In this document: positions 1 to 8,387 of the stretch, piece by piece
Numbering within the stretch: position 1 is the first letter of the stretch
Layout of the letters: every line of letters starts with the position of its first letter
Source of the DNA: Oscillospiraceae bacterium
GTDB taxonomy: Bacteria; Bacillota; Clostridia; Oscillospirales; Ruminococcaceae
Length of the DNA: 13,384 nucleotides
Direction of reading: 5' to 3'
Assembly (NCBI GenBank): GCA_003508605.1
Contig: DNUB01000186.1
Coordinates: 9,268-22,651, forward strand
Notes under the pieces: generated by a model
What the model was told of the DNA's origin: nothing
What the model saw: the letters and a program-made list of their open reading frames with translations, nothing else
Databases searched by the model: none
Made by a program: the position numbers and the translations under genes

Positions 1-508
1 AACCTTTTTCATTATTGGGAATTTCGAGATCTATTTGTTCTTTTACAAATAACTTTTGTGGATCAAGTTGATTTTTATCCAAAAAATCACTAACAGGATT
101 ATTAAAAATTACACTTCCGTCAACTGCTCCATAAAGATTTTTTTCAAGATAAGACAACAATTCATAAAACTGCTTAAAGTGAGATGAATAACCTTTGGCA
201 CGATATTGTTTTAAATCAAACGGTAATTTTGACAAATCATCACGAGTAATAATAATAGTTTTTTTATTAAAACTGTGAGCAATTCCCAATTCATACATCA
301 CATTGGGATTAAGTCCTGTTAAATCAGCTAAGACGATGTCTGTATTATATATTGGGGTAATAATATCTGCAAGAATATTTTGCTGATTATCTTCATTTCC
401 AGCATTTGAAAACTCAAAATTTTCTTCAAAATGTTCTTTCATAAGTTCAAATGATTCAAAAAAATCATCTGAAAAGGGCATAATTACAAATACTTTTGTT
501 TTATTCAT
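1..508 (-). CDS. NDT/TIR-like Rossmann-fold protein, 3' end beyond the window
   Basis: The frame opens with ATG at 508 and stays open to base 1, giving 169 codons and no stop, so the C-terminus is missing. The start is well supported: GGAGGA lies 7-8 bases upstream, and the ATG overlaps the stop of the helicase frame as TAATG. The N-terminus reads VFVIMPF (residues 6-12). It is followed by DIVLADLTG (57-65), the hallmark NPNVMYELGIAH (67-78) and PFDL..YR...Y (96-107). This pattern is that of nucleoside 2-deoxyribosyltransferase-like and TIR-related domains, where the glutamate (E73 here) would be the catalytic or nucleotide-contacting residue. Many relatives sit in defence loci as nucleotide-sensing or nucleotide-degrading parts; the actual substrate here is unknown. 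The gene is clearly more AT-rich than the helicase before it, which suggests a separate origin. Family assignment is fairly secure; an effector role is inference. Confidence 0.8.
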   Translation of the reverse strand, partial: MNKTKVFVIMPFSDDFFESFELMKEHFEENFEFSNAGNEDNQQNILADIITPIYNTDIVLADLTGLNPNVMYELGIAHSFNKKTIIITRDDLSKLPFDLKQYRAKGYSSHFKQFYELLSYLEKNLYGAVDGSVIFNNPVSDFLDKNQLDPQKLFVKEQIDLEIPNNEKG

Positions 509-1788
509 TATTGCATTTCCTCCACTTTTATTATAAATTCCCTTGTAACCCTCGTACTCATCTTTTCCCTTTCGGTAAACTCCTTGATCTGCCGTTCCAA
601 CTCCAAATCCAATCTCATAGCGTCAAAGAATTGCCCTTCCTGCTTTTTCATATACTCCCGCCTAAGCAAATTCGCTTTCTTTTCCAACTCCAACAGCTTT
701 AATCGGTCGTTTGTAACATTATCACGCTCCGCCTCCGCCGCCTCGACTTGCCTTTTCAACTCGTCAATTTCACGAGTAAGAGCGTTTTTCTCCGACTTTG
801 TGTGAAGCTTCATTTTGTCGATTTCCTCCGCCTGTGCGGGAAACAGTTTTTCGGACTGCTCCGCAATCAGCTTGTCCGTAGGGACAAGTCGGTCAAGTCG
901 GTGGGGTTTTCCCGTGCTTTTCAGCCAATGGGGAGATTTATGTTCGCTTTCCTTGCATTCGCTTACGGGAAGACTAAGAATATTGCGGCATTGCTCGTCC
1001 GTCAGGATTTCGCCCGATTCCGTTTGTCCGCAAAGCACTGTATAGTCCCGCACCGTTCGGCTTGTAGCTAAGAGCGATACCGTATAAAGCGCTATTTCAC
1101 AAGGCTCTGTTTTTGCATTCACAATAAGCGTACCGCTGTCGGCGCATTTCAGCTCGTGAATAATACCTCGTCCTATAATGCTTGTAAGCGTTATCCTGCC
1201 GTAATGGGGTTTAAAATCCTTTGCCATACCATATGACTTTAAGCTGTAATACGGTTTATTTCGGCTGCCTGTCCAATAATAGAAAAGCAATGGCAGCTTT
1301 TCGTAATTAGTTGCGGTAACCGTTTTGTTTATTTCGTCAATTTCAAAGCGGCAATCATTATATGCAGCGTTGTACCGCTCAAAAAACCACTTGACGATAT
1401 CCCATAACGCCCCGTTTATTTCCTCGGATTTTTCACCGATATACTTCGGCGAAAGATTGACCTTGTCCGCAAGCTCTTTGGAGAATGTTGTAAAAAGAAT
1501 ATCCTCGGCGGCGGATACCAACCGTTTGTTTTCATTCTTGTTTTGAACAAGTGCTTGCCGATAATCCGTTTCAATTTGCTCCCTTGTACGAATTTTAGCC
1601 GATACGGATTCAAACGCCGCCGCCAAATCCTCGGTGAATCCTCCTATTACCTCGTCGGTTATCCCAAATACGCCGTCCGCAACCAATATTCGCTTATTGA
1701 CAAGCTCTAACTTGCGAACGTCGGCAAAATTATCCTTGTTGATAAACGCCAAAGACATCACGTCATTTTCTTGCCCAATCTGTGACAC
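508..1788 (-). CDS. SNF2-type helicase, C-terminal frame
   Basis: The open frame begins at a GTG (1788) inside the helicase, but this has no plausible ribosome binding site and is probably not a real start. The true content starts at about 1774 with GQENDV, the normal continuation of SNF2 motif VI. Next comes INKDNFADVRKLELVNKR and DGVFGITDEVIGGF, a stretch typical of the helicase C-terminal extension. The middle (about residues 120-300) is a globular domain I do not recognise. The last 100 residues (about 320-426) are heptad-rich and charged, a predicted coiled coil that could mediate partner binding. The stop TAA overlaps the ATG of the next gene by one base, so the two were co-translated in the ancestor. 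Confidence 0.8.
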   Translation of the reverse strand: MSQIGQENDVMSLAFINKDNFADVRKLELVNKRILVADGVFGITDEVIGGFTEDLAAAFESVSAKIRTREQIETDYRQALVQNKNENKRLVSAAEDILFTTFSKELADKVNLSPKYIGEKSEEINGALWDIVKWFFERYNAAYNDCRFEIDEINKTVTATNYEKLPLLFYYWTGSRNKPYYSLKSYGMAKDFKPHYGRITLTSIIGRGIIHELKCADSGTLIVNAKTEPCEIALYTVSLLATSRTVRDYTVLCGQTESGEILTDEQCRNILSLPVSECKESEHKSPHWLKSTGKPHRLDRLVPTDKLIAEQSEKLFPAQAEEIDKMKLHTKSEKNALTREIDELKRQVEAAEAERDNVTNDRLKLLELEKKANLLRREYMKKQEGQFFDAMRLDLELERQIKEFTEREKMSTRVTREFIIKVEEMQ

Positions 1789-3167
1789 CTATCGATGCGC
1801 TGTTCCATTTTCAGCGTATTATAAGGCAAATCATAGTGAATAACAAAAGCGGTGTTTTCTAAATTAAAGCCCTTTGCGCCGTTGTCGGTGGAAATCAGAA
1901 TATCGCCCTCCGCTTTAAACTCCCGTATTGCATTGTAATCGGCGCTGCCGTTGTAAACAAATGTTTTGTATTTGTCGGAAAGCAAAGCCGTCAGCATTTT
2001 CTGCGTTTCCACACTCTCGGTAAAAATTATCGCTTTTTTATTTGCCCCCGACTTTTTCATCATTTTTAAGCCGATTTTCAGTGCATTCAACAGCGCCTTT
2101 TCCTTTGAATCCAAAGGAACATCTTCGGCAGCCCTTTGAATCTGCCGCCATTCATCAAGCTCGTCCGATGCGCCGGGCAGCGTTTCCAATCGTTTAATAA
2201 TTCCCTTGACGGTTTGCAGTATGGCGGCGGTTGAGGAGCTTTGCAGCGACAGCAGCCTAAGGGCAAGATCATACTTGTCCATTTCGGGAAAAGCGATTTT
2301 GTTGGGCTTATTTATGTAGTCATAAAGCAGATCATATAGCTGACGCTCTTTTTCGGATTGCTTATATTCATAGGTAATCAGTTTACGTTCGGTTACCTTG
2401 GCGTAATTCTTCGCCTGTGAACGGAGGGTTCTAAAACAGTATCCGCTTACCCGCTCTGCAAGCTCCGGATAATTTTCTGGCTTTCTTAAATAGCGTGACA
2501 GAAAATCCTGTTCCTTGGGAAGAACGGTTTCATCGATAAACCAAATCAAACCGTACAAGTCCATAATGTTTTTTTCAATGGGCGTACCCGTAAGCAGGAG
2601 CTTGAACGAATCGCCCGCAATGCGTTTCAGCGCCCGTGCCAGCTTGTTATCGCCGTGATAAACGGAGGACAAAGCGTTTGCTTCCTCAAATACCGTCAGA
2701 TCCCAGTCTACTTCTTTTGCCAACGACTCATTATCCGCAACAAAATCATATGTGGAAACAATAACCGCATTCTGAACAAAAGCATTGGGGTTGTCCTCGG
2801 AAATATTGGCCTGCCATTCATCACGGTTGGTCAATACCACATAAGGCACGGTATAATGCAGATCGATAAGCTCTGTCCACTGACGCAGCAAATCGGCATT
2901 TGGGGTTAAAAGCAAAATGCGGTTAGCTCCCTCAAGCCACCTTTGTGTGATAACAAGCATAGCCTCGTGGCTTTTACCCATTCCGGCTTCATCACAAAGA
3001 ATTACACCTTTTCGATAAGGAGAACGCAAAGCAAAAGCCGCTGCCGCAACCTGAAACGGATATATTTTTATATCCGAGGAAGCATACACCGAAACAAGCC
3101 TGTCCTCATCAGAAAGGTTTTCTAAAGCTCTCGCTGTATAATATGCGTGAAACGCTGTTTGCTGCAC
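1758..3167 (-). CDS. SNF2-type helicase, N-terminal frame (both ATPase lobes)
   Basis: This 469-residue frame holds nearly the whole motor: RecA lobe 1 (residues about 35-230, Walker A and LTGTP) and lobe 2 (about 370-465, ending in the arginine-finger motif QRIDRCHRLG). After G465 the frame reads KKMT and stops, which matches no helicase continuation and marks the shift. SNF2 ATPases translocate on double-stranded DNA without necessarily unwinding it. Motif II, normally DEAH or DEAQ, is EEAN here, with glutamate in place of the first aspartate; both acidic positions are kept. If translated alone, it would lack the linker after motif VI and the C-terminal coiled coil. Confidence 0.85.
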   Translation of the reverse strand: MQQTAFHAYYTARALENLSDEDRLVSVYASSDIKIYPFQVAAAAFALRSPYRKGVILCDEAGMGKSHEAMLVITQRWLEGANRILLLTPNADLLRQWTELIDLHYTVPYVVLTNRDEWQANISEDNPNAFVQNAVIVSTYDFVADNESLAKEVDWDLTVFEEANALSSVYHGDNKLARALKRIAGDSFKLLLTGTPIEKNIMDLYGLIWFIDETVLPKEQDFLSRYLRKPENYPELAERVSGYCFRTLRSQAKNYAKVTERKLITYEYKQSEKERQLYDLLYDYINKPNKIAFPEMDKYDLALRLLSLQSSSTAAILQTVKGIIKRLETLPGASDELDEWRQIQRAAEDVPLDSKEKALLNALKIGLKMMKKSGANKKAIIFTESVETQKMLTALLSDKYKTFVYNGSADYNAIREFKAEGDILISTDNGAKGFNLENTAFVIHYDLPYNTLKMEQRIDRCHRLGKKMT

Positions 3168-3174
3168 TTGTAGT

Positions 3175-3185
3175 CTTCCTTCCTT
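3175..3185 (-). promoter_or_regulatory. Ribosome binding site for the helicase GTG start
   Basis: AAGGAAGGAAG lies 7 bases before GTG 3167. It decides this non-ATG start and indicates independent re-initiation after the jetD stop at 3219, since the 51-base gap holds no terminator-like hairpin with a T-run. Confidence 0.6.
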
Positions 3186-3218
3186 GTTTTTGTTGTTCCC
3201 TTTTGGGCAATTTTATGT

Positions 3219-4433
3219 TTATTTAATAAACGCCTCTTGCTCCACAGTTACTCCGCTCTCTATAATAAGCTCTATCACATCAAAAAACGCCGCATACCTT
3301 TCGGTATTTTTCAATTTTGCTATTTTATCAAGATATGTTTTGCTTCTTAGAAGACCTTTTGATTTATACTGCTCGAAACTTTTCCGGTCCATATTATACG
3401 GTAAAAGCGAAGGAAAGATATTCTCTTTCAAACGGCAGAACATATTAAATCCGCCCATATCAATATCGCCCCAATAAAACACCTGCTCGTCACTCAGGGC
3501 TTTACTTATCAAACGAAAGAAATACCCCTTGGCAGGACTGTACAGTCCGCCGTGAAACACAACCAATTCATTGTTTCGGCGGGAGTTAAGGCAATATTCC
3601 GTGTAATTCGTTTTATTTTCAATAAACAATATGCTTTGAACGTCGGAAAGCTCCACCCGCTCTATTTCCGAAAGGCAGTCGCCCGAAACGCACGCACCGT
3701 TCTTTATAGGAGAATAGTCAATTTCACCGTTCATATAGAATACTTTTAGTCCGCCGCAAAACTCAATTATTTCCGACATTTTTATTATTCCCAGTTGAGA
3801 AAGAATTTCTCTTTCGGATATATCTTCTTCGTCCGCCTCGGCCAAAACCGGCTCAAATTTTTTTGCTATGGAAACTATATGACGCTTTATTTCATTTTCA
3901 AAGCGTTTGGAATCCGAATAGAGCTTTACGCTTGCCGCACGCATAGAAATGCTTGCGCCATTAAGCGAATAAATCAGCTCCAATGCTTTCAGCACATCGT
4001 TTACAAGCCGAGGTTCTTCTTTCCAAAAACCGCTTAATTTATTTTTGGAAATATCGTCAAGCACTCTGTTTAAATATTCCTTTATCCACCCGCTGTCAAT
4101 GCGGTTTTCGGTGTTTCTGACAGCCAACTCGACACGTGCCAATGAGGAATGCTTATTTTCACGGCAAACAAAATCATAGGCACTTTGAACGTTCTCTGTC
4201 AACAGCCATATTTTGTCGGCAACGTGTCCTTTTATTCTCCAATCAAAATCCGCAATTCCCCGGCTTTGAAGTTTAATAAGCTCCGACAAAAACTCCTCAT
4301 AATCTGTCGAATCCGTATCGGGACGCTTGAATGATTTTTTGAGAAACACCCTTCTGCCCGTGTTGCCGTCAAAGCTGCCGCTGTTCTCATAGCTGTCAAG
4401 CAGTCCGTTTACGATATTTCTTCCGTATCGCAT
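3219..4433 (-). CDS. jetD: Wadjet nuclease subunit JetD (TOPRIM, DUF2220-type)
   Basis: JetD is the nuclease of Wadjet. In studied systems it is related to the topoisomerase VI-A/Spo11 fold and cleaves small circular DNA once the JetABC motor has extruded it. I choose ATG 4433 (404 residues) because GGAGATGGGAG lies 7 bases upstream; the frame also extends to a GTG at 4460, but that would place the ribosome binding site inside the gene. The first 250 residues are helical with a winged-helix-like region. The C-terminal TOPRIM has its glutamate in LFIENKTN (E272), HGGLYSPAKG, then YWGDIDMGG (D323 and D325), and a final VEQE (397-400), all consistent with a metal-binding active site. The start overlaps the end of jetC by 25 bases, so translation is probably coupled. 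All catalytic acidic residues I can place are present, so it looks functional. Confidence 0.9.
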   Translation of the reverse strand: MRYGRNIVNGLLDSYENSGSFDGNTGRRVFLKKSFKRPDTDSTDYEEFLSELIKLQSRGIADFDWRIKGHVADKIWLLTENVQSAYDFVCRENKHSSLARVELAVRNTENRIDSGWIKEYLNRVLDDISKNKLSGFWKEEPRLVNDVLKALELIYSLNGASISMRAASVKLYSDSKRFENEIKRHIVSIAKKFEPVLAEADEEDISEREILSQLGIIKMSEIIEFCGGLKVFYMNGEIDYSPIKNGACVSGDCLSEIERVELSDVQSILFIENKTNYTEYCLNSRRNNELVVFHGGLYSPAKGYFFRLISKALSDEQVFYWGDIDMGGFNMFCRLKENIFPSLLPYNMDRKSFEQYKSKGLLRSKTYLDKIAKLKNTERYAAFFDVIELIIESGVTVEQEAFIK

Positions 4434-7400
4434 TTTATCTCTCCCATCTCCTTTGTCCACTCGATAACCGTAGAACGATAGCCGCCGTTTCCGTCCGGCT
4501 GTTTGTCCACAAGAAGCGTCTTGTCACACAAGGGACATATATCACCTGCCTTGTCCGACGGAGAACAGATTATTGTTTGCAGCCCGAACTTGCGAAGCAT
4601 GGCTATACTTTCCGATATTCGTTCGGGATCCATCTTATTGAATGCTTCGTCAAATATAATAAGACGCATGGTGTTATCCGTTTGATTTCTCATATCATTC
4701 ACCTTGTAAAGTTGTGCAAAGGACGCAAGTATTGCCACATAAAACGGAGTTTGTATTTCTCCGCCTGACTTTGAAGTTATTGTTCGGGAAAGCTTTTCGG
4801 TGATACCGTTTGCGTCTATTGACAACAAATCAAACGACAAATATGTGCTGTATCTGCTGAGCTTGTCCACCGCTTCTGCAGCAGCCGAATCCGAGCTATC
4901 TGCCAATTCCAGCTGTGAAAACAAATTTTCTATGGTGTCCTTATATTTTTCCCGAAAATCATAGCTGAATAAGGTCTCTCCCTCTTGGGAGGCCATTATC
5001 ATTTCGTAATATTCGATGTAATCGGGATTGGGCTTACATTCAAATTTATATGTGTTGTTACCGAATCTCGCTTTGCTTAGCGCACTGTTTAGTTCTTTAA
5101 TCTGATCAAGGACAGCTTGAATATTATTTTTCAGCTTATTTACAAAATCATCTCGAAAACTCTCCATTGCCATTTCCTTGGCTCTTGTAATTTTTTCAGC
5201 AAAAGCGGGAAGCTCTATATCACGTATTCTTTTGTATTCCTCTTCATAATCGTCGTTAGTGTTTGTATCGGAAAAGTTAAATGGTGGATGATATGTGCTA
5301 TTATAATTACCACGTTTGTCTATCAGCGCTTGCTCGGCTTTACTTATTTCTGTTTCGGTTTGCTTAACAGGCGAGATAAATGCATTAGCAAAAGCTATTG
5401 GTGAACCATACTGTGGAAGTCTTTTTTCAAATTCGGGAATTGCCTTGCTCTTGCGGAAATTCTCGTCATACTTTTCGGATATATGTTCGCTTTTTTCGGA
5501 TATACTTTGTTCTAAAGCGGGAATTTTAACTTCGTTTAAATTTTCTTGTTCAACTGAAGCTTTTGTTAATCGTTTAAGTGTGTCGTCACGGTTTTCACTG
5601 TTCCCATCTTGCTTTTTCACGTTTTCCTTTATAGCGCCTTCTATTTCTTCAAGTCTTGTCGTATCTATTTTGGAAAGCTTATCACTTATTTCGCACAATT
5701 TTTCTGTAAGAGCAGGCAGAAGAGAATTAGCCTCAAATGCCGGGGCAGCTACATTGTCCAAAAACGTCTGATTTAAAAACCACTCTGAGTCGCAAAATGT
5801 ATTTGCGTTTCTTAAATGAGATTCTATTTCCGTAAGTTCGGATTTGCAAATTTCAAGTTCAGCTGTCTTTTGCTTCAACTGCTCCTCAATAGATCTGCTT
5901 CCAATATACGGATTTTGATAGTAACGAGGATTTATCGGTTTTACGGCATATCCCCTGTACAGCATACATTCTCTTGTTACGGACGTGCGGTGGTTGCGTA
6001 TTTTCTCATCATCATAGCAGCAAATAACCCTGCCGAGAAGATAATCAATATATTTGCGCACATATTTATCCTTGCAGCTTACCACCTGCGCCAGCGAATT
6101 TGCTTTTACTATTTGTTGATCGGCGAAAACACGTTCAAGGTCAACAACGGAATACTCATGCACATTAAGCGTCTTATAGATTCGTTTATAAATATAATAC
6201 GCATCCATAAAGTATTTCGGAGCAACAATAATATTCATTCTGCTGTCGCCCAAAATGCCTTCGACTGCGTTTTTCCATTCATTGTTCGACACATCAATCA
6301 AATCAGCAAGAAAATCAACGGTTATATCTCTGCCATACTGTTTTGTAAGCTCTTCTTGTATGGCATTTTTCAGTTTAACTGCATTAATCGGATATGGCTT
6401 TCTGCCGCTGTTCAATGTTGCTATTTCATCGTTAAGAATGCTGATTTGCCGACTTTTTTTGTGCTTATCATCAGAATAATGTTCTGCTATCGGCCTTGCC
6501 GCAAAAATAGCTTTTTCGTAAGCTTCTTTTACTTCCGAAAAATATTTCAAAGATGTGTCTCCAAAGCTTTGCTCTGAAAAATGCGATATTCTTTTTAATG
6601 AGCAGCGCAGATTTTCTATTGCAGAAATCGCTTGTTCCTCGCTCATCTCACTTTGAATTACATCGCATTTGCCTATCCATTTTTCTGTGTTTACACGCAC
6701 GTTGTTTATCAGCTTATTTTCGTCATTGCGGCACTTGTCAATTTTTTCCTTAGTATATTCTTTTTCTTGTTCAAGATAAATCTTTCCGGTATCATTGAGG
6801 AATTGTGCTTTTTCGGAATTAAGCATATCGCTTTCCGCTTTTAATGTGCTCATTTCCGCAGAAAGCCGCTCCAATTCTGCACCACATTCGGAAACAATTT
6901 TGGTTAGTTCACCAACCTTTGTATTTGCTTCTTCCAACTTTTTTTGTTCATTACGATAATATCCGTAATCTATATAGAACTGCCGAAGCATTTTGCGGGT
7001 ACGCAGTGTCTTTATATTCTCATATTTTTCGCATATTTCCGCAAGCGTTGATTGCCGCTGCTCCATATCTTTTGCTTGTCGTTCGGTTAATTGATAGCTT
7101 TTGATATTTTCCTGCATATCAAGGGTGTTGATATTCTTTTCTATATCACATATATTTGTCGTAATGAATTCTTCTATATTGCTTATAGGCTCAAAGGCAA
7201 TCGCCTTTCTAATCATTGTAAACACCTTTGGGTCAAACACATTCATTCGACGAAGCACATTTCTGTTGTATCCTTCTACCGAATCAAAAGACTGAAACTT
7301 ATTTTCCGCATAGTTTTGTCTTCCCCATTTCAAAAATTCGGTGCTGTCGGTTGATTTACCGTCTTTGATAAACTGCTGTGACGGCAGCTTATCCTCAAGA

Positions 7401-7792
7401 ATAAACCAACGTTTTCTTTCATCACTGCCATCGTGATAAACATCTGCAACAACACCAATGCAAAAATACTCACCCTTAATATCATCATAAAACTCCGCAA
7501 CGACATAGGATGAGAAATCCTTTCCCTCACGCAAGGCTTTGACTCCGCTTGAAACATCTTCTCCAAGAGTTCCGACAAGATAGCTTCTAAAAGTTCTTTC
7601 GGACTTTTTTCCTGCGGCACGGTTAAAACGGCTGCTTCTTGTTTCGCCCATAATAGCTGCTTGAAGCGCATCTATAATTGTAGACTTTCCTGCTGAATTT
7701 GCGCCGGTCAGAAAATCGATTTTCCCAAATCGGATTATCTCATTGGAAAAATAGTGCCAATTAATTAATTGCACTCTCGTCAGCAGCTTCAT
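4409..7792 (-). CDS. jetC: Wadjet SMC-like ATPase JetC (MukB/MksB-type)
   Basis: This 1127-residue protein has split-ABC SMC architecture. Walker A is GANSAGKST (30-38). A long coiled coil (about 260-400) leads to a central globular hinge-like region (about 480-640) with EGILGDSRMNIIV. A returning coiled coil (about 645-960) follows, then the signature SKSGGE (1007-1012) and Walker B LIIFDEAF (1044-1051) near the C-terminus. JetC dimerises at the hinge and with JetA and JetB forms the ATP-driven loop-extruding complex that recognises small circular DNA. Size and layout fit JetC. GGAGGAGG lies about 5 bases before ATG 7792. It overlaps jetB by 32 bases and jetD by 25. A CPLC motif (1086-1089) lies after the ATPase core; with only one CxxC, a zinc site is uncertain. 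All ATPase motifs are intact. Confidence 0.93.
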   Translation of the reverse strand: MKLLTRVQLINWHYFSNEIIRFGKIDFLTGANSAGKSTIIDALQAAIMGETRSSRFNRAAGKKSERTFRSYLVGTLGEDVSSGVKALREGKDFSSYVVAEFYDDIKGEYFCIGVVADVYHDGSDERKRWFILEDKLPSQQFIKDGKSTDSTEFLKWGRQNYAENKFQSFDSVEGYNRNVLRRMNVFDPKVFTMIRKAIAFEPISNIEEFITTNICDIEKNINTLDMQENIKSYQLTERQAKDMEQRQSTLAEICEKYENIKTLRTRKMLRQFYIDYGYYRNEQKKLEEANTKVGELTKIVSECGAELERLSAEMSTLKAESDMLNSEKAQFLNDTGKIYLEQEKEYTKEKIDKCRNDENKLINNVRVNTEKWIGKCDVIQSEMSEEQAISAIENLRCSLKRISHFSEQSFGDTSLKYFSEVKEAYEKAIFAARPIAEHYSDDKHKKSRQISILNDEIATLNSGRKPYPINAVKLKNAIQEELTKQYGRDITVDFLADLIDVSNNEWKNAVEGILGDSRMNIIVAPKYFMDAYYIYKRIYKTLNVHEYSVVDLERVFADQQIVKANSLAQVVSCKDKYVRKYIDYLLGRVICCYDDEKIRNHRTSVTRECMLYRGYAVKPINPRYYQNPYIGSRSIEEQLKQKTAELEICKSELTEIESHLRNANTFCDSEWFLNQTFLDNVAAPAFEANSLLPALTEKLCEISDKLSKIDTTRLEEIEGAIKENVKKQDGNSENRDDTLKRLTKASVEQENLNEVKIPALEQSISEKSEHISEKYDENFRKSKAIPEFEKRLPQYGSPIAFANAFISPVKQTETEISKAEQALIDKRGNYNSTYHPPFNFSDTNTNDDYEEEYKRIRDIELPAFAEKITRAKEMAMESFRDDFVNKLKNNIQAVLDQIKELNSALSKARFGNNTYKFECKPNPDYIEYYEMIMASQEGETLFSYDFREKYKDTIENLFSQLELADSSDSAAAEAVDKLSRYSTYLSFDLLSIDANGITEKLSRTITSKSGGEIQTPFYVAILASFAQLYKVNDMRNQTDNTMRLIIFDEAFNKMDPERISESIAMLRKFGLQTIICSPSDKAGDICPLCDKTLLVDKQPDGNGGYRSTVIEWTKEMGEIKCDTEEIS
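4441..4451 (-). promoter_or_regulatory. Ribosome binding site deciding the jetD start
   Basis: GGAGATGGGAG sits inside the end of jetC, 7 bases before ATG 4433. It argues against the longer GTG 4460 start. Confidence 0.6.
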
Positions 7793-8387
7793 TTTCCTCC
7801 TCCTTTATTTCCGCACGAAAAATCTCATACACTGTCTTGCATCGGTCATTCGGAACGGCAATCAAAATAGATGGCAAAACCTTTATTCTGCATTCCATGT
7901 CATCGTATGAGTCGCCAATCCTGTAAATTATGTTATGTTGCTCAAGCACTCTGAAAGAATCTTTTATATCCTTTTGCATTGGTTTTTTTGTCAGCACCGC
8001 AAGCTCATTTATCATCTTTGCAAAAAGTTCCCCTACGGTAATTCCCACAACGTTTACCGTGCTTCCGCTCATGCGCTTTTCCTCAAACACAAGACGCAAG
8101 GTTATAAGAAGCTGTGTCGTTAGCTTGTTCAGCGTCACTTTATTATATCCTTCGGTGTTTTTTACATATATAACGCCAAGCTGCGCATCATAATATAACC
8201 GCCAGCAGCTAAGCGCAAGGTATTCCTCAAACAGTTCACGCTTTCTTTGAATAAACGAATACTCCCTTGAGAGCGTGTTTTCAGGAGTTTCCCGAAGAAT
8301 AAACGTTTTTGCCGTCAACAAGGCCGCACATCGAGCAAATTCTTCGCGTTCACGTGGATTTAGAGCTTCTATATCTGATAAACTCAT
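7761..8387 (-). CDS. jetB: Wadjet subunit JetB (DUF4194, MukE/KITE-like)
   Basis: This 208-residue protein has no catalytic motif; it is mainly helical with winged-helix character. Recognisable parts are SWRLYYDAQLGVIYV-like strands near residues 60-75, an EEKR helix after RLVF, and FRVLEQHNIIYRIGD (about 148-162), typical of the second winged helix of DUF4194. JetB corresponds to MukE/KITE subunits, which bind the kleisin JetA and DNA in the SMC complex. Its ATG overlaps the jetA stop in an ATGA, and its acidic tail overlaps the start of jetC by 32 bases. Position between jetA and jetC and length both fit the family. Confidence 0.88.
   Translation of the reverse strand: MSLSDIEALNPREREEFARCAALLTAKTFILRETPENTLSREYSFIQRKRELFEEYLALSCWRLYYDAQLGVIYVKNTEGYNKVTLNKLTTQLLITLRLVFEEKRMSGSTVNVVGITVGELFAKMINELAVLTKKPMQKDIKDSFRVLEQHNIIYRIGDSYDDMECRIKVLPSILIAVPNDRCKTVYEIFRAEIKEEENEAADESAIN

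Larger units (their letters stand above)
508..3167 (-). pseudogene. SNF2-type DEAD/DEAH helicase, frameshifted (full reading)
   Basis: Two overlapping frames (1758-3167 and 508-1788) together make one SNF2/RapA-like helicase of about 886 residues. The first frame starts with GTG at 3167, 7 bases after AAGGAAGGAAG. It carries Walker A DEAGMGKS (59-66), motif Ia LLLTP (85-89), motif II EEAN (161-164), motif III LTGTP (192-196), motif V STDNGAKGFNL and motif VI MEQRIDRCHRLG (454-465). It then shifts out of frame. The second frame resumes exactly where family members continue, GQENDV followed by FINKDNFADVRKLELVNKR. Restoring one G to the GGG run at 1774-1776 would rejoin them. The C-terminal 100 residues are a charged coiled coil. 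It may be a true pseudogene, a homopolymer sequencing error, or recoded. It follows jetD by 51 bases and overlaps the NDT-like gene by one base. Confidence 0.8.

Noticed and set aside
1758..1788. Programmed -1 frameshifting of the helicase
   Set aside because: The required shift is -1, but no heptamer in the overlap allows both tRNAs to re-pair; a lost G in a G-run is simpler.
4434..4460. Longer jetD start at GTG 4460
   Set aside because: The GGAGATGGGAG ribosome binding site would be inside the coding region; ATG 4433 is correctly spaced.
5816..6577. 253-codon plus-strand open frame
   Set aside because: It is fully antisense to jetC, has a low-complexity F/I/R/C-rich product, no ribosome binding site and no recognisable motif; jetC in the opposite frame has full SMC motifs.
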